From positions 4,402,001 through 4,466,000 of the forward strand of contig NC_068564.1 in the NCBI RefSeq assembly GCF_022201045.2: 64,000 nt of DNA, written 5' to 3'. The position numbers and the translations under genes were made by a program. Under the pieces are notes generated by a model, which made no database searches, was not told where the DNA came from, and saw nothing but the letters and a program-made list of their open reading frames with translations. This document shows, piece by piece, positions 12,601-24,900 of the stretch (positions are counted from its first letter, which is position 1; each line of letters starts with the position of its first letter). The stretch comes from Citrus sinensis (lineage: Eukaryota; Streptophyta; Magnoliopsida; Sapindales; Rutaceae).

Positions 12601-14647
12601 ACAAATGACTGAAATGGATATGATGTTAAATAAAATTTATTTACACAATTATAATCATATACACACACAAATAAAATATTTTTATTTTATTTATTTTATT
12701 TTATTTATTTTATTTATTTTTTGCTATCTCAATATAATTGGTAATAATAATAATCTCTTTAAATTTAATGATTTTATTTTCTAATTGAATAAGGATAATT
12801 TTGGATTTTTATATTATATGTGAGGATATATATGGAATTATATTAAGTATAAAATTGATTCTTAAAATCAGACTTTGAAAAGCTACTCTTTTCCTACTTT
12901 TCATATTCTGTTGTAGGATAGGGTGATTTTACCATAAGTGATTCTAAAAAAAATTAACAAACACCAACATTAACTTTTAGCTTTTCAAAATCACTTTTAA
13001 GTCTTTCAAAAACAATCCCAAACAAGCCCTAAAATGAACAAGATTATTCTCCAATAAATTCAAAGGGAAAAGCATCAGCCATTAATCCAGAAAATATAAG
13101 AATTGCTATGATTGAGATTGCACTGACCTGGTCATCATCCTGTAACGACTTATATATTCTTCTCCATAGCCCCTTCGCTCCATAAGCTGTACATAGAGTC
13201 CTATGAGAAGGTTTTATATAAATTTAATAGTGTCACAGGACCTAATTTTGTAAGTAGTGCATGTTTGGAATCAAATATTGACTTATTTGAGAATCTAATC
13301 CCCAGTTAAGTTTTGTCAAATTATTTTTATCAAACATAGATGATTTGAGTTGGTCTTTTAGATAGATCCAATACATTAGCGATCATCAAATAAGTGATTA
13401 TCAAACATAACCTATTAAAAAATAACAATTATTCTACCACAATTCCACATATGCAATAAGTGACACGCATAACCTATTAGAGGCAAGGGCTGCGGGAGTC
13501 AACAATATGTAACCCATATTTAGGACATACCTTAAACAGATTAGCTTCCAAATCAGATTGCGAGCTGCAAAATGAATAGGGCTCTGATGTTTGTCAAGAA
13601 CTGTAAAAAGAATTCAAGAAAAATCTTTCCTTTTTCTTTCCTCTTTATAATAAAGAGAGCGATTAGGGAAGGATGGCATACACATCTAGAAGGCTGTTGT
13701 CTACAAGTAGCTTCTTGAGTTCAAGAGCAATTTTGATAGCCACATGATTTGGGATCTGAAATCAACGGAGATCATCTTTAAGAGACAAAACAAAAATGGA
13801 ATTGCCTCTTTAAAGAAGTCATTTATACCAAAACTAAAAATTTAAACAATAAACATAAAGTAGAACGAAATAAAAAAATCAACAATCAATTATCACATCA
13901 TGCCACAATTTATCATCCGGCAATAAAGCAAACAAACCCTGTTTTTTCAGTTGAAAAAACACAAACTGGTATACTGTCAGATACTTTTACAGAAGAAATT
14001 GTCAAGCATATGGAATTCTCATAAAATACTTCCAAAACTCACCCCTGCACTTGCAAAGTTCATCTATCCAATTTTTCAATCAATTCATAAACTATAATTA
14101 TTTTTTAAAATAATAAACAGTTGATATAATTGAGGTACAGACCTTAGTAACAGTCAACATTCTGCTGAGCAAGAACCTGGAGAAGACATAGTAGTGATCA
14201 GCATTATCGCCAAGCCACACCTTCACCTGTAAACGTAATCAATCACGATTGATCATACGATATAATATTCGTGTAATTAGTTTAAAAAATGAAATTTGAA
14301 AAATGAAAAACGGAAATTGAAACCTTAACAAAGTCGTATTTAGAGACGGTGTTGCGGCAATTTAACTTGATGTGCGATAAAGAGAAGATGCTGCTTTTAT
14401 CTTCGGAGTCTTCACCGCCACTGGCGCTGTTGCTGCCCTTGCTGCTGTTGCCGTTACTCTTCCTATTAGGGATCAAATCAGCTGCTTCTTCCACTTCTTC
14501 TGTGTTCTTCTTCGTTTTCTCTTTCTCCATGTCACAACTGCTTCTCTGATTTGAGTGTTTTAATTTACCAGGTTCTCCTTTCGATTTGTCCTGGGCGGCT
14601 AGAGTGGCTCTGTTTTTAACTGACTGCAAGCGTTTGCTCAATTTCAT
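6676..14647 (-). CDS. LPA1-like P-loop NTPase (2-phosphoglycerate-kinase-related), 15 exons
   Basis: Exons, first to last: 14324-14647, 14143-14226, 13682-13755, 13531-13564, 13128-13186, 11864-11978, 11738-11775, 11192-11289, 11000-11055, 9848-10127, 9638-9753, 8373-8429, 7453-7518, 6837-6911 and 6676-6738; 1539 nt, 512 aa, every junction in phase. Walker A is GTACVGKS at residues 206-213, followed by TIATQLAQRLNLPNVLQ and a TDMVYELLRTSTD segment. This pattern is shared with rice LPA1 and its Arabidopsis homologues, which are related to archaeal 2-phosphoglycerate kinase; loss of LPA1 lowers seed phytic acid. Residues 1-105 are Lys/Ser/Glu-rich and low in complexity. The acidic Ser/Thr-rich insert at about 300-385 separates the two halves of the kinase-like fold. 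As I recall, LPA1 proteins are usually over 700 aa with a longer N-terminus, so this is a short form. An in-frame TAA lies 15 bases before the ATG, which supports this start. The biochemical substrate is not established. Confidence 0.9.
9191..9474. repeat. Imperfect tandem duplication in an LPA1-like intron
   Basis: About 113 bases at 9191-9303 recur at 9361-9474 with scattered changes. Both copies carry the series ATCATGACTAAAG, ATCAATGAATATGAAA, TCATATATAATAACCAGAAA and TTGTGGTTCACTTT. The copies are separated by about 57 unrelated bases and lie in the intron between exons 11 and 12. They hold no coding potential. Confidence 0.7.
12438..13035. mobile_element. hAT-like MITE in an LPA1-like intron
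   Basis: The left end reads AAGAGCTAGTTTGGTAATGC. The reverse complement of the right end reads TAGGGCTTGTTTGGGATTG, so the ends are imperfect terminal inverted repeats of the G-TTTGG type common in plant hAT MITEs. The interior is A/T-rich without an open frame. A clean 8-bp target duplication was not found, which suggests an old insertion. It lies in the intron between exons 5 and 6. Confidence 0.5.
13253..13415. mobile_element. Small inverted-repeat element (MITE-like) in an LPA1-like intron
   Basis: About 40 bases at the left end (ATGTTTGGAATCAAATA then ACTTATTTGA) match, with mismatches, the reverse complement of the right end (ATGTTTGATAATCACTTATTTGATGA). The element is about 160 bases long, non-coding, and sits in the intron between exons 4 and 5. 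Its superfamily is unclear. Confidence 0.4.
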
Positions 14648-15979
14648 TTGTATTTTAATTTAAAAATAAATAATTTATGATTTATATTATTTTAAAAAAT
14701 AGTAAATAACCTTGATTTTATGTTTTTTTTCCCCATTTCATGTTTCATGATTAACATTTACAGTTTCCTGATTAACCTTTTATATTTCATGCTACAATGT
14801 AGTACACATGTTTTGTATCCTTCATTGCATACCTTAAGTATTGTCATATTTCATATTAATGTCATAGGTTACATCTTTGACTCTTTTTTTTTTTTTTTTC
14901 ATGTTCTGAATATCCCAAGTATCTTTTTTTTTTTTTCTTTTGGGTTTTATGTTTGAGATTGATACTTCATATTTAATGTTCAATGTTTTAGGTATAAAGT
15001 ATCTCTACTATGATATCTTATATATAACATCTCAGGTTATAGGTAAGACATCATAGTAAAGATGACAATAAAAAATATGATATCATTTTTTGATTGCTAG
15101 AACACCATATATAAATAATAATCGTATTATAGTAGAAATGACAATAAAAATTATGATATCATTTTTTGATTGATACAACACTACACAAATAATAATCTTA
15201 TTATATCCATCTTGGACCACCTGATTACCTTTTAACTCTTTATGATATGAATATAATATTACAGGAGTATTATAGGGCTATTGAGTCAGGGTTTCAGCTA
15301 TGCTAACATTCATTATGTTCTTCGTTATGTGTGGATCGCTCTCTGCTACAGACTACAGAGTTACATCCGTGCTAGAAGCACTCTGGAACAGCAAATTTCA
15401 AAGTATACTAATTCACCCAGCAAGCAATACGGAGAACAAAACAAAAGCTGAAAAATGTGTAGAAGGAGAGAGAATTGTTTTATTGCTACATTTGAGAAAA
15501 GGAGAACGATAAATACATTACTAACTATATGAACTACAATTACATTTAAGCAGTCAGATAATGACCCTAATCTATTGCCAACTTCTAGTTACAATCTGGA
15601 AATGAACTAGCAAATACATATAATCATTAAAATTATGTTCTAAGACCGAGACATCTTCTCGGATGTTTGCACTTGATATTGAAATGAGCAAAGGCGTCTT
15701 CGGCCTGATGTGCATCAAGAAAGGAGATCTGCAAATTTATCATACTCTTTCATCCCTCGGCTGGTATTCCACACTCATACCAGAAAGGATGAGACTAAAC
15801 AACAATCTGCCTTTGTCAACATACAAGTTAACTGGCTAAAAATGGACAAGGAATCAGATTATATTTGATGAAGAGAATTTCGCACAGAAAGACCATTTGG
15901 ACAGTGGCTGGGATCGTGGTCAACTGGTCATGAGAAAAAACGTGCAAAATCTAATCTTGTTAAGAGACTAATTCAGGCC
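14648..15979. other. Intergenic: LPA1-like promoter and F-box 3' flank
   Basis: This 1.3 kb separates two genes on the minus strand. The part next to 14648 must hold the LPA1-like promoter. A block of about 36 bases (ATGACAATAAAAA-TATGATATCATTTTTTGATTG) occurs twice, at about 15061 and 15130. T-runs occur at 14884-14900 and 14922-14936. The open frame at 15300-15512 resembles no family I recognise. Confidence 0.5.
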
Positions 15980-18006
15980 TCACATCTTCTTGAAAAATTT
16001 ACCACCTCTCTTCCCCATGCCAGTCCCCGCAAGACTTGACGCAAGAAGAGATTTGGTGTCCGGTCTCCATTTCAGCTCTTTAAGGACAGAGAACAGTGTT
16101 GAAAGTGCAGGAGAGACTTCACCGTCCTTGATGTTCTTACAAGATACTACTCTTAGACTTTGAAGATCTGTCCAGGAAAGAATCACGGATTCCAGGCCTT
16201 CTGTTGTTACAAGTGAGCAACCTTCTAAGGATAGAAACTTTGCCCTCCTGTGGACAAAGTAACACCAACAAATTTCCAATCAAATAATTTTTTTGAATGA
16301 TTGTTTTCTATTGTATAAGTCAGTTGGTGCCAGTCAACTGGCTACTAAAGTAGCTTTCTCTTTTGTAATTAAACATTCTAAATAAATTCAAAATAAACTT
16401 GTTGAACCCACCACTTCTCCCCCCTGCCCCTTTTGTTGGGGTAAAATAGCAGATCAACCATAATTACATGGTTTATTTGCAACATTGTAGTATAAATATG
16501 CCCGTGTACAATCCTATAATTACTGAAAATCAATTACACAGCTCATCAGTTCCAAGCTTAGTAGTTCCACTATAGATCTCCTTTCCAGCTTATATCTGTA
16601 CATTTGTGAGTGTGTGCCCACACATTATGCAAATTCACAATTATTTCATTTTGAAAAAGGTACAGCACATGATTGTTTTAGTGATGACATCAAACCTACA
16701 GTAAGCACATCATTTTCTAGTGGTTCTTAGAATTGTAAGCACTTGTAAAAATGCCAGGCTGAAAAGACCTAAATTTGGAAATATAGACAACAACAGTAAC
16801 AAAGACGGAAATAAGAGAGAACCTGAAAACATCGGCAAATCTGAAAATATCATCATCCAGTCCCCAACAATCCTGAAAAACAAGCTCCCTCACAGCTTCG
16901 CATACCCTGAACAATGCTCTCACACCTTTCTTATCTCTCAACTGACACTTCTGCAAGTGCAACCGTTCAAGAGCCAGACAAGAGCCCAAATACTCATCCG
17001 GGCCCGGACTTGGATCAATCTTCTTACACGACACAAATCTCAAAGTCTTCAAATTCTCACAGTACGAAAGTGCAGCCAACCACCCATCATCCATCCTATG
17101 ATCAGAAAAGGTCAATTCCTCGAGCATTTGACAACACTGCCCAATCGCTTTAATCCCATCAAAGCTACCCTCACAACCGCTAAGCTCAAGCTTAACCAAT
17201 CTCTTACACCCTTGAGCCAAAATCGTCAACCCAATATCCGAAACTGTGGAATTGTAAAACCCTTCCACATTTCCAACCAGTTTCAAGATTTGCAAATTCT
17301 CACATGCAGCAATCCCTCGCAACACATTATCACCACACTTATGCAACTCAAACTCTTGCAAAGTCAAGCACTCTTCGGCCACACTCAACAAACCGAACTC
17401 ACTAGCACCGACCACCACAAGCCTCCGCAAATTCGGGCACCCACAAGCAAGCGCCTTCAGCCCTCTATCAATAATTTCAACAGGCAACAACATACCCTCA
17501 TCGTCACAAAACCTCGAAAAACAAGAATCAATATGCAGGGACACCAATCTATGGCTCAAAAAAACACCCGCACCCATCCGTCTCACAAAACACCCAACAA
17601 CCAAATCAACATTGGACAAATTCGGGAATCTGGAAATCAACCTACCGGATTCAAGAAACTCCCAATCGAGCACTTTGAGTGACCGCACAAGCCGACCCTG
17701 AAGATTCAGCCAGCGTTTACAGACCAACGAGTTAGCGTTCCGCTGCGAAACGGGGAGTTTCGAGAGGATTCTGAGGAGAATATCGTCGGACAGTAAAAGG
17801 GTACGGTCGATTCGCGAGAAATTCGAGATTAGGGTTTTGTCGCCGTCGGGCAGTGACTCCGGAAGCTGCATAGTGAAGACCACACGTTTCAAGGGCCAAA
17901 TGTCCGACCAGCTCGGCGCTCTCTTCTTCTTCGATGACAGGTTAGGGCTTGGGTTTCTGACCGGGATAGGGGTTTCATTTGCTTTCTCTTCTTCTACATA
18001 CGGCAT
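15980..18006 (-). CDS. F-box/LRR protein (At5g07670/At5g51370-like), 2 exons
   Basis: Exon 1 is 16823-18006 and exon 2 is 15980-16247, joined in phase inside an Arg codon; 1452 nt, 483 aa. The F-box lies at about residues 70-110 ([16 protein letters not shown] then [15 protein letters not shown]). It would bind an ASK/SKP1 protein and put the substrate receptor into an SCF ubiquitin ligase. After it come cysteine-type leucine-rich repeats to the C-terminus, with motifs such as [27 protein letters not shown] and ARRELVF-type turns, forming the substrate-binding arc. The overall pattern fits the plant group around At5g07670 and At5g51370/80; the target protein is unknown. The N-terminal 50 residues are basic and Pro/Ser-rich. 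Frame and motifs are intact. Confidence 0.9.
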
Positions 18007-18074
18007 CGTTTTCGTGTCCGGTTGTTGTTTTTCCGTTTATCATGTATCTCTTCCTCTGCTTGCATCAAACTGAA

Positions 18075-21000
18075 AAAAAAGACTTTTTGCTCTGCTGCTC
18101 TACGGGAAACGACGTCGTCAGAAATGCGATGGACTTTCGAACGGTGAGCAAGTGAAGGAAGGAAGCTTTGAAGAGAGAGTGTGTGTTTTGTCTTACGTGT
18201 TTCTGGTTTAACGGATTTCTAAGAGTTGGTGGGGGCATGTGGTTGTTTGAATTGAAGATAACACAGTCCTAAATCTTTTCTATTTTTCTGATTAGGGATA
18301 ATAACATCTGTGTCCTTAATTTTTGCGTTTTCTCAAAATATAATACTTTTTTTTTTAATACCACAAGCCAAGTAGCCAACCAATTAACACGCCGTCTTCT
18401 CCTTCTTGGATTTCCTTCTTGCTCAGTTTTCTAAGCTGTTCTTTTATAATCTTTTAGCTGGAGCCCTTTTGTAAGTAAAATTTTTTTTAAGAACTGTTTA
18501 AACATCAAATTTTGGGAAGTGTTTTTTGTATAAATCTTGGTTATTAACTACACAACAAATTCTTTTAGATCTAATTCACTTTCCGAATTACTTTCAATAC
18601 TTTTTATACTTTATCTGATAAAACTAATCTTGTCTTTTTTGTTTAATTATTTTTAACCGTGAGCTCTATTCATTTTATGTAGATACGATCATGTGTTTTG
18701 TTTTACACATCAGACTTAAGGAAATGTAATGTGTGGTGCAGTCTATAATTAATGTTTAAGCGTTGTACACTTTATATCTAAAACTAATTAAATATGATGA
18801 GGAGAATTTATTTTATCTTACAAATTTATTTATTACACGTCAATTGATTCCATTTGACTTGGCAAACTTCTTAGCTTTATAGAAGATTAAGTGACTGTTT
18901 ATAAAAATTTATACTACAGTAATCATGCTATGATTTAATAGTGGAGACTACAGACTATTAAGGAATAAGTGGTGGCGGCTACCACTCATTATAAAAAAAT
19001 TTAAAAGTAAATATTCAAAATTTATTTTAAAAAATACACAAATATTTACTTAATTATTATAATAAAATGTTGATGTTTGGTATATTTTCTTCAGTACCTT
19101 AACAAATATAATTTTCATTTACAATATTTTCATGTTGGTCGTTGAGGGACCTATTTGATACAGCAAACAAATTCTGTCCCAAGGGTTGAGAAATATAAGA
19201 AATTAGGGCGTGAAATGTTATTATTCCTACAATCATTTTATTTTCGGGTGAGTTTGCTACTTTTTGTCAGTATCTAATAATTTCAAAATTTTGTTTTTTA
19301 TTTTTTATTTTTTTCTGAGGAAGTCAAGTCAGTGTCTGATGATTTCAAATACGCTGTGCGGATCGCATGATATGATGAATTATGATTTCTCGAGTGTTCC
19401 CACGGTTCAGTAGCTTCTGTTTCTTGATTTACTGTAGCGAGCTCTCCTCGCCTTAACAAAATCTATTTTTTCCTTTTCGACATTTCTAAGGGGAATTACA
19501 AAATAGATTTAAAAAAAATAAACTGGAAATTTAGGATAAATTTATAGTAGACTTTTATTACGTTTACATCCGAGGAGATAACTAATTAATTCATTAAGCC
19601 TCCTCTACACTTGAGTTTATGGTAATAGAGTCATAATTATGATTTTCTCTTTTGTCTTCCAATTTAAAACCCCAACAAAATAGAATAAAGAGTTGGCCTT
19701 TTTTTCCATATTGGTTTAAGCTTATATGATTGTAATATTTAGACAACTCAAATACCAAAAATTATCCATTTCGAAAAAGGAATGGGGTGCAATTTTTTTT
19801 TTTTTTTTTTTTGGTTTGTTTGTTTGTTTGCCCACTAGAAAACCAAATAAGATACCTGACATTAAATGTTACCCCCCCCCCCTCCTCCAAACACACACAA
19901 AACCAAAAAAAAAGGTACCATAATTAACATAAAAGTCCAAAAATCGTGATCCACTGAATTATTAATTGAAAGATAACGGCTTGTTGCCATCGATATTGCA
20001 AATCTAATTTACTGCTCCATACGATTTACACGTATGTGTTCGAAATGTGCATGCAAAGTGAATCATCTCCTCACATCTAATTTTGTCAGCATCCATAATT
20101 ATCCTTGACATAATAATGTGTATGTTAATGATTATGAAATACCCGCACGAATAGATTTTGGATGCTAAGGGTGCGTTTGGGATGCTGCTGTGAAAAAAAA
20201 CTGTAAGTATTAAATAAAAGTTAGTAATATATAATAAATATAAATTTTAAATAATAATTTTGATGAAATTATTAAAGATATAATAAATTTTTCATTATAC
20301 AAGTAAAAAATCATATCAACATAACTTAAAAACTACAGCAGCTAATGTTTATTAAACATTTTACTGTTGTAGCTTTTAAGTTACAGCTGTCCAACCCAAA
20401 TCACAAACGCACCCTAAAACTTCTTGACCTTGTGAAGTAATTTTATCCTCAAGTGAACGAACTTACACACCACATCTTGAATTAAATCAGTTTTTTTTTT
20501 TTTCTTTTTCATAATTATCTTGCCCTTTTTCTTTGCCTCCGGGGCATTGTTTATTTGGTTTTGTTCCCCGTTTAGACGCAGCGGGCTTCCCACAAAAATA
20601 GCCGTTACACACATAGCCGTTCATGATTCAAAATTTTCTTTCGAAGTGGGTGGGAACAAAAGATACCACAGGAAAAATGATAAAGATAAAAGCTCCCTGT
20701 ATCAAAAAACAATTAAAAGTCCCCAAGAAAGCGTAGCGTTAATTTCATAATAAGGAGATTACAGTTTACAGACACACCGTGAATTGTAGTACCATTTGCA
20801 GATGTACAAATAGATAAATTGAGTATGATGTTAACTAATTTCATATTGCATACATTAAAAATCGGACTGAGTACATAAATAAGTCAACCCAAATCAAAAG
20901 ATGTGTTATTCAATTACAATCCGAATGCCACTCATTCCCTCAACTTCAAATTATATCCAGGAGTGAGCTCAAGCGTATGTATAAAACTCATTATTCCAAA

Positions 21001-21900
21001 TTTAGGTATCTATTAAAAGATTAATGAGAATAAATTTATGAATTAATATTCAATAGACTAACGTCCCACTGAGTATTTGATTTAGACTCCCAATGAATGA
21101 CAAATTATAAGATATCCATAAATTATATCTATAAATTATAACAATTTCAAAGTTAAAAAGGATAAAATACGCCAATACGGAATGGTAAAAGAGTTTGCTG
21201 TCCGTGTTCCGGGTTGGATTTGATGGGCAATACTCAGACAAGTAATAAATTAATCTATTAAGATAATCTATTTAAAAGGTTGTTGGGATCTCGAAAAAAG
21301 TTGTACATTGGAGTTAGCCATGCAAGACAGTATCAAAACTACATTCAATATAATCCAGGGAACCCATAGCTGGCTTCCTCTGGAAAATTGAAAAATTAGC
21401 TGTTTCCATTACGACACGTTCGTAACTCACGGGGAGAACCTTGGCCCATGCTGGTGCTCTGCAAAATTAATTGTAAATTGAACGGTGCCAATAGGTGATG
21501 ACGTTTTTGTGTATCCAAGTTTTCACCTGCCTTTTTAACTTAATTGTGAATGTGAGATCTCATCCATTTTTCAATCTGCTCTATTTACTTGTGGGGGTTT
21601 GACTCAAATTTCCGGGGACGTTTCCAGTTCTATCATTGCAGCGTCCGATCCACATTAAGATTCCTCCACAAACTTTTACTCACAAATGCGAAGCGAGAAA
21701 TAAGTATATGTAACTCAAGAGTTAAGTATTCTGACTTATCCCAGCAAAGTTTTGCAACATTTAGCTCCACTCAACTTCTACATGTCTAACGTTACACGCA
21801 CATAGGGACCAAAATAAATCTCACCTTAAATTAGTACATTGTTTGATTAACGGAACAGCTGACCTTATTAAATATCATTCAGATATTAATGCAAGCAAAA
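18075..21900. other. Intergenic region between F-box gene and SMC6
   Basis: About 18007-18240 is the likely 5' leader and promoter of the F-box gene, a relatively GC-rich patch. The rest is A/T-rich and carries a MITE (listed), a T-run at 19792-19812 and a C-run near 19871-19881. No open frame resembles a known family. Confidence 0.55.
20169..20414. mobile_element. hAT-type MITE, family copy A
   Basis: The ends are GGGTGCGTTTGGGATGC on the left and, in reverse complement, GGGTGCGTTTGTGATTTGGG on the right, giving 246 bases in total. The interior (AATAAAAGTTAGTAATATA, then TTTTAAATAATAATTTTGA, then a run ending TTCATTATACAAGTA) is shared with the elements at about 41966 and 55611. It is non-coding. 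The 8-bp flanks no longer match clearly. Confidence 0.7.
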
Positions 21901-21917
21901 GCTGTAGACGAATAAGA

Positions 21918-24900
21918 TCAAGGACGAGGAGCTGCCATCTGCTGTTTCTTGATCCTCTCTCCTTGTTTCACTAAACTGTATGTCAAATGCAACAACAATG
22001 AAGTTAGATGCATTATCTTTGCCAATAGTTACGCCGGTTCTTTATTATTTGACTGAATTTATCCAATCAAAATGTGGTTTTAGCTGCCGAGGGGACAGTT
22101 CCAAGTGTTTCGTAAGTTAGTGATATCTTATTAAACATTGTTGGGCGATCAAACCTGAAAATAGCAATTCCTAGAAAAACAAGCACAGGTAAAACCATGA
22201 CAAAAACACCAGTAAAGCAAGCTGAAAGCAATTCTAGGCCATTTTGCAAAAGAGCACCTATCGGTTATACAATCTTTTGACTGCCTAACATGACCTAATA
22301 ATGGGTATTGCGAACTTCAACAAAAGCATAAGCAGAGGCAAAAGTTTTTACATAACTAACCACGAAGACATCAAAAAGGAAATCAGAAAACCCAAGACTA
22401 GTATAGAAGCAAACAAAAAGACAATAAAAAAAAATTGACATGGTGATGCTAGGGAAGCACGTGCGTGGCAATCCTATGGCTATGTGCAACAGGGAAGATG
22501 CAAGGTCAATAAAACATGAAGTTTGAGACATGAGCTGAATTATGTACCCGACATCATGAGGGGTGATAAATATCCACTGGGATCCTTGTGCCAAAGCAAA
22601 ATCCACTAATGTATCTAAGCTTATTTTCCGGCTAATTGCATCCTGGAGATCAAAAGTAACACATAAAAATTATAAAATTCACATCTCAAAAAGGACACCT
22701 ATTTCCTGGATACTTCACCATACCAAGTAGAAAAAGTTACATGGTACATACCCACTGAAGTCAATAGAAAAGACATAATTTATATAAAAACTGACCATGA
22801 ACACATCAAACTCGTCCATTGCTCGAAATGGAGCTTCTGTCATTTCGTGAAGAGCCAATGCAAAGCATAATGTTGAAAATGAACGCTCCCCACCTATTCA
22901 GCAAGCAAATTAAACCATTTTAAAGTTTAACTCAAGAAATCAATCCACCAGGTGAAAAGTACAGCCAGAAGATTGATACTCTCATAGTCTTATAAAACTA
23001 ATGAGGGGAAATTAAGGAGGAGAATGTACAAGCCTAACCAACTGTTGAAATAGTTCCAAGGCATGCCTTGGTTGAAGAATTAAATTTCTTATTAAAAAAA
23101 ATCCTACAATGAAGGAAATTAATAAATAAATTTGTGGGTATTGTTAGTTCAGCTAGTGAGATCTCTAAAGTTGGTGCAAGAGGCTGGGGAGGAGTTTGGC
23201 TTGTATTATTTAAAAGGAATTACAAAGGTCTCAAATGAAGCCAAAAAATGCAGAATTATCGAAAAAGGCTGAGGGTCCACACTTCTCGGAGTAATTCAAC
23301 TCCATATTATTATTAGTAACTCACCACACACTGTGCAACTAATAAAATCTGTTGGCGTTCTTCAAGTTTACAAAAGCATGATTGAAGACCATCAATTTTG
23401 TAAGTATTCTAGGCCCAGTAATTAACTTGGCAACAGAAAGAGGTGTAGACAGAAGAAAACCTGAAAGTCCCCTCGTGTCACGAACATTGCTGCTTGATGC
23501 ATCTTGGGGCATCTTTACCTGATAAATAGAATGCACAGTTTCAAGATTCAATAAAATTGAAAATGCAAAGTAGAAAATGTTTCCAACTGTCTAGCTAACT
23601 AGGAGCATGATTCGTGCATGTATAACACAAATGGTCTTACTCGACTATACACAGAACAAAAGAAGTACACAAAGGGCACACAACTTACCTCAATGGAGAG
23701 AGTCTTTTCCTCATAGTTAATATTAATTTTCCCGCTAATCCCCTTCTTTCCCAGATGGCCATTAAATCTAATTGAAAAAAATTGGTTTATTACGAAACCA
23801 TTCAAACATCATGTAAATGTATTCTTCAAATGAGGAAATAGAAAATCAAGCAATATAAAGAATGTGATGTGGAATATGAAAAACAGCAAATTCATACTGC
23901 CAAGTCAACTGACGCTTCAAAAGAGTAGCATTTCTTTGAAACTTGCCCCATCGCGAGTCCAGCGCTTCTCGACAAGCCTGCAATTTAGAAGTCAGAGGAG
24001 AATGGTGCTTTTAGTGTGTGTTGTCGCGGGAGGGGGGGGCGGTGTTGTGGCATGGGATAGTGTGAGAAAATCAAGCCGTTAATAAGCCAAACTGGCAAAG
24101 AGGATGATGAATAGCTAATACAAAGAAGAAATAAAGAGAGAGAAAGAGACAACTCAGTGAATGGTTGAAAGTTATATATACAACTTGATTTTCTAAATTC
24201 ACGCTATAAAGAAGTCTGCAGCATATGCTAACAATTTTTTCAACAGTAGTGAGTGGAGAAATGAAGAATCCAAATTATCTGCGCATCTAGCCAGTTGACT
24301 CCATACTTCAGGGTGGCAAATAGCTAATACAAATAAGAAACAAATCATTGAAGAAATAGACAATTCGGTGAATGGTTGAAATTCAAATTGTGGATTCAAA
24401 GTTATATACACAACTTGATTTCCTAAACTCAAGCTATAATAAAGTCTGCAGCAGCTGCTAACAACTTCTCGAGTGTAGTGAGTGGATAATTCACCTAATC
24501 TTATAAACCTAAACTATCTGCTCATCTGGCCAATTGACTTTATACTTGAGAAGATGCTTTAGAAGGAGCACTTTATAATGTATTGGACAATGAAAAATCC
24601 AACAATTTAAACACACAAGAGTCCGAAATGAAAGAAAACAACACATACAGATGAAAATTGAGAACTTGACTCCCTCTGTATTTATGATATTTGTGCTATT
24701 GACAGTTGCCATACCACAACTTAACACTGAATAGGCTTTAAAATTTTAATGTAAACAATACAAAATTATAGATAATTAGTAAACAATCCCACTTGTCTAA
24801 CAGATGTCTTGACTAAATTGCAGTTAATGATTACAGAAATCAATAAACATGAAGGTTATATATCTTGATATACGAAAGAGTAACATGAATGGCTCTAGAG

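Noticed and set aside
16720..17682. 320-codon plus-strand frame
   Set aside because: It is antisense to the F-box/LRR exon, whose minus-strand product has clear domains; the plus frame resembles no family.
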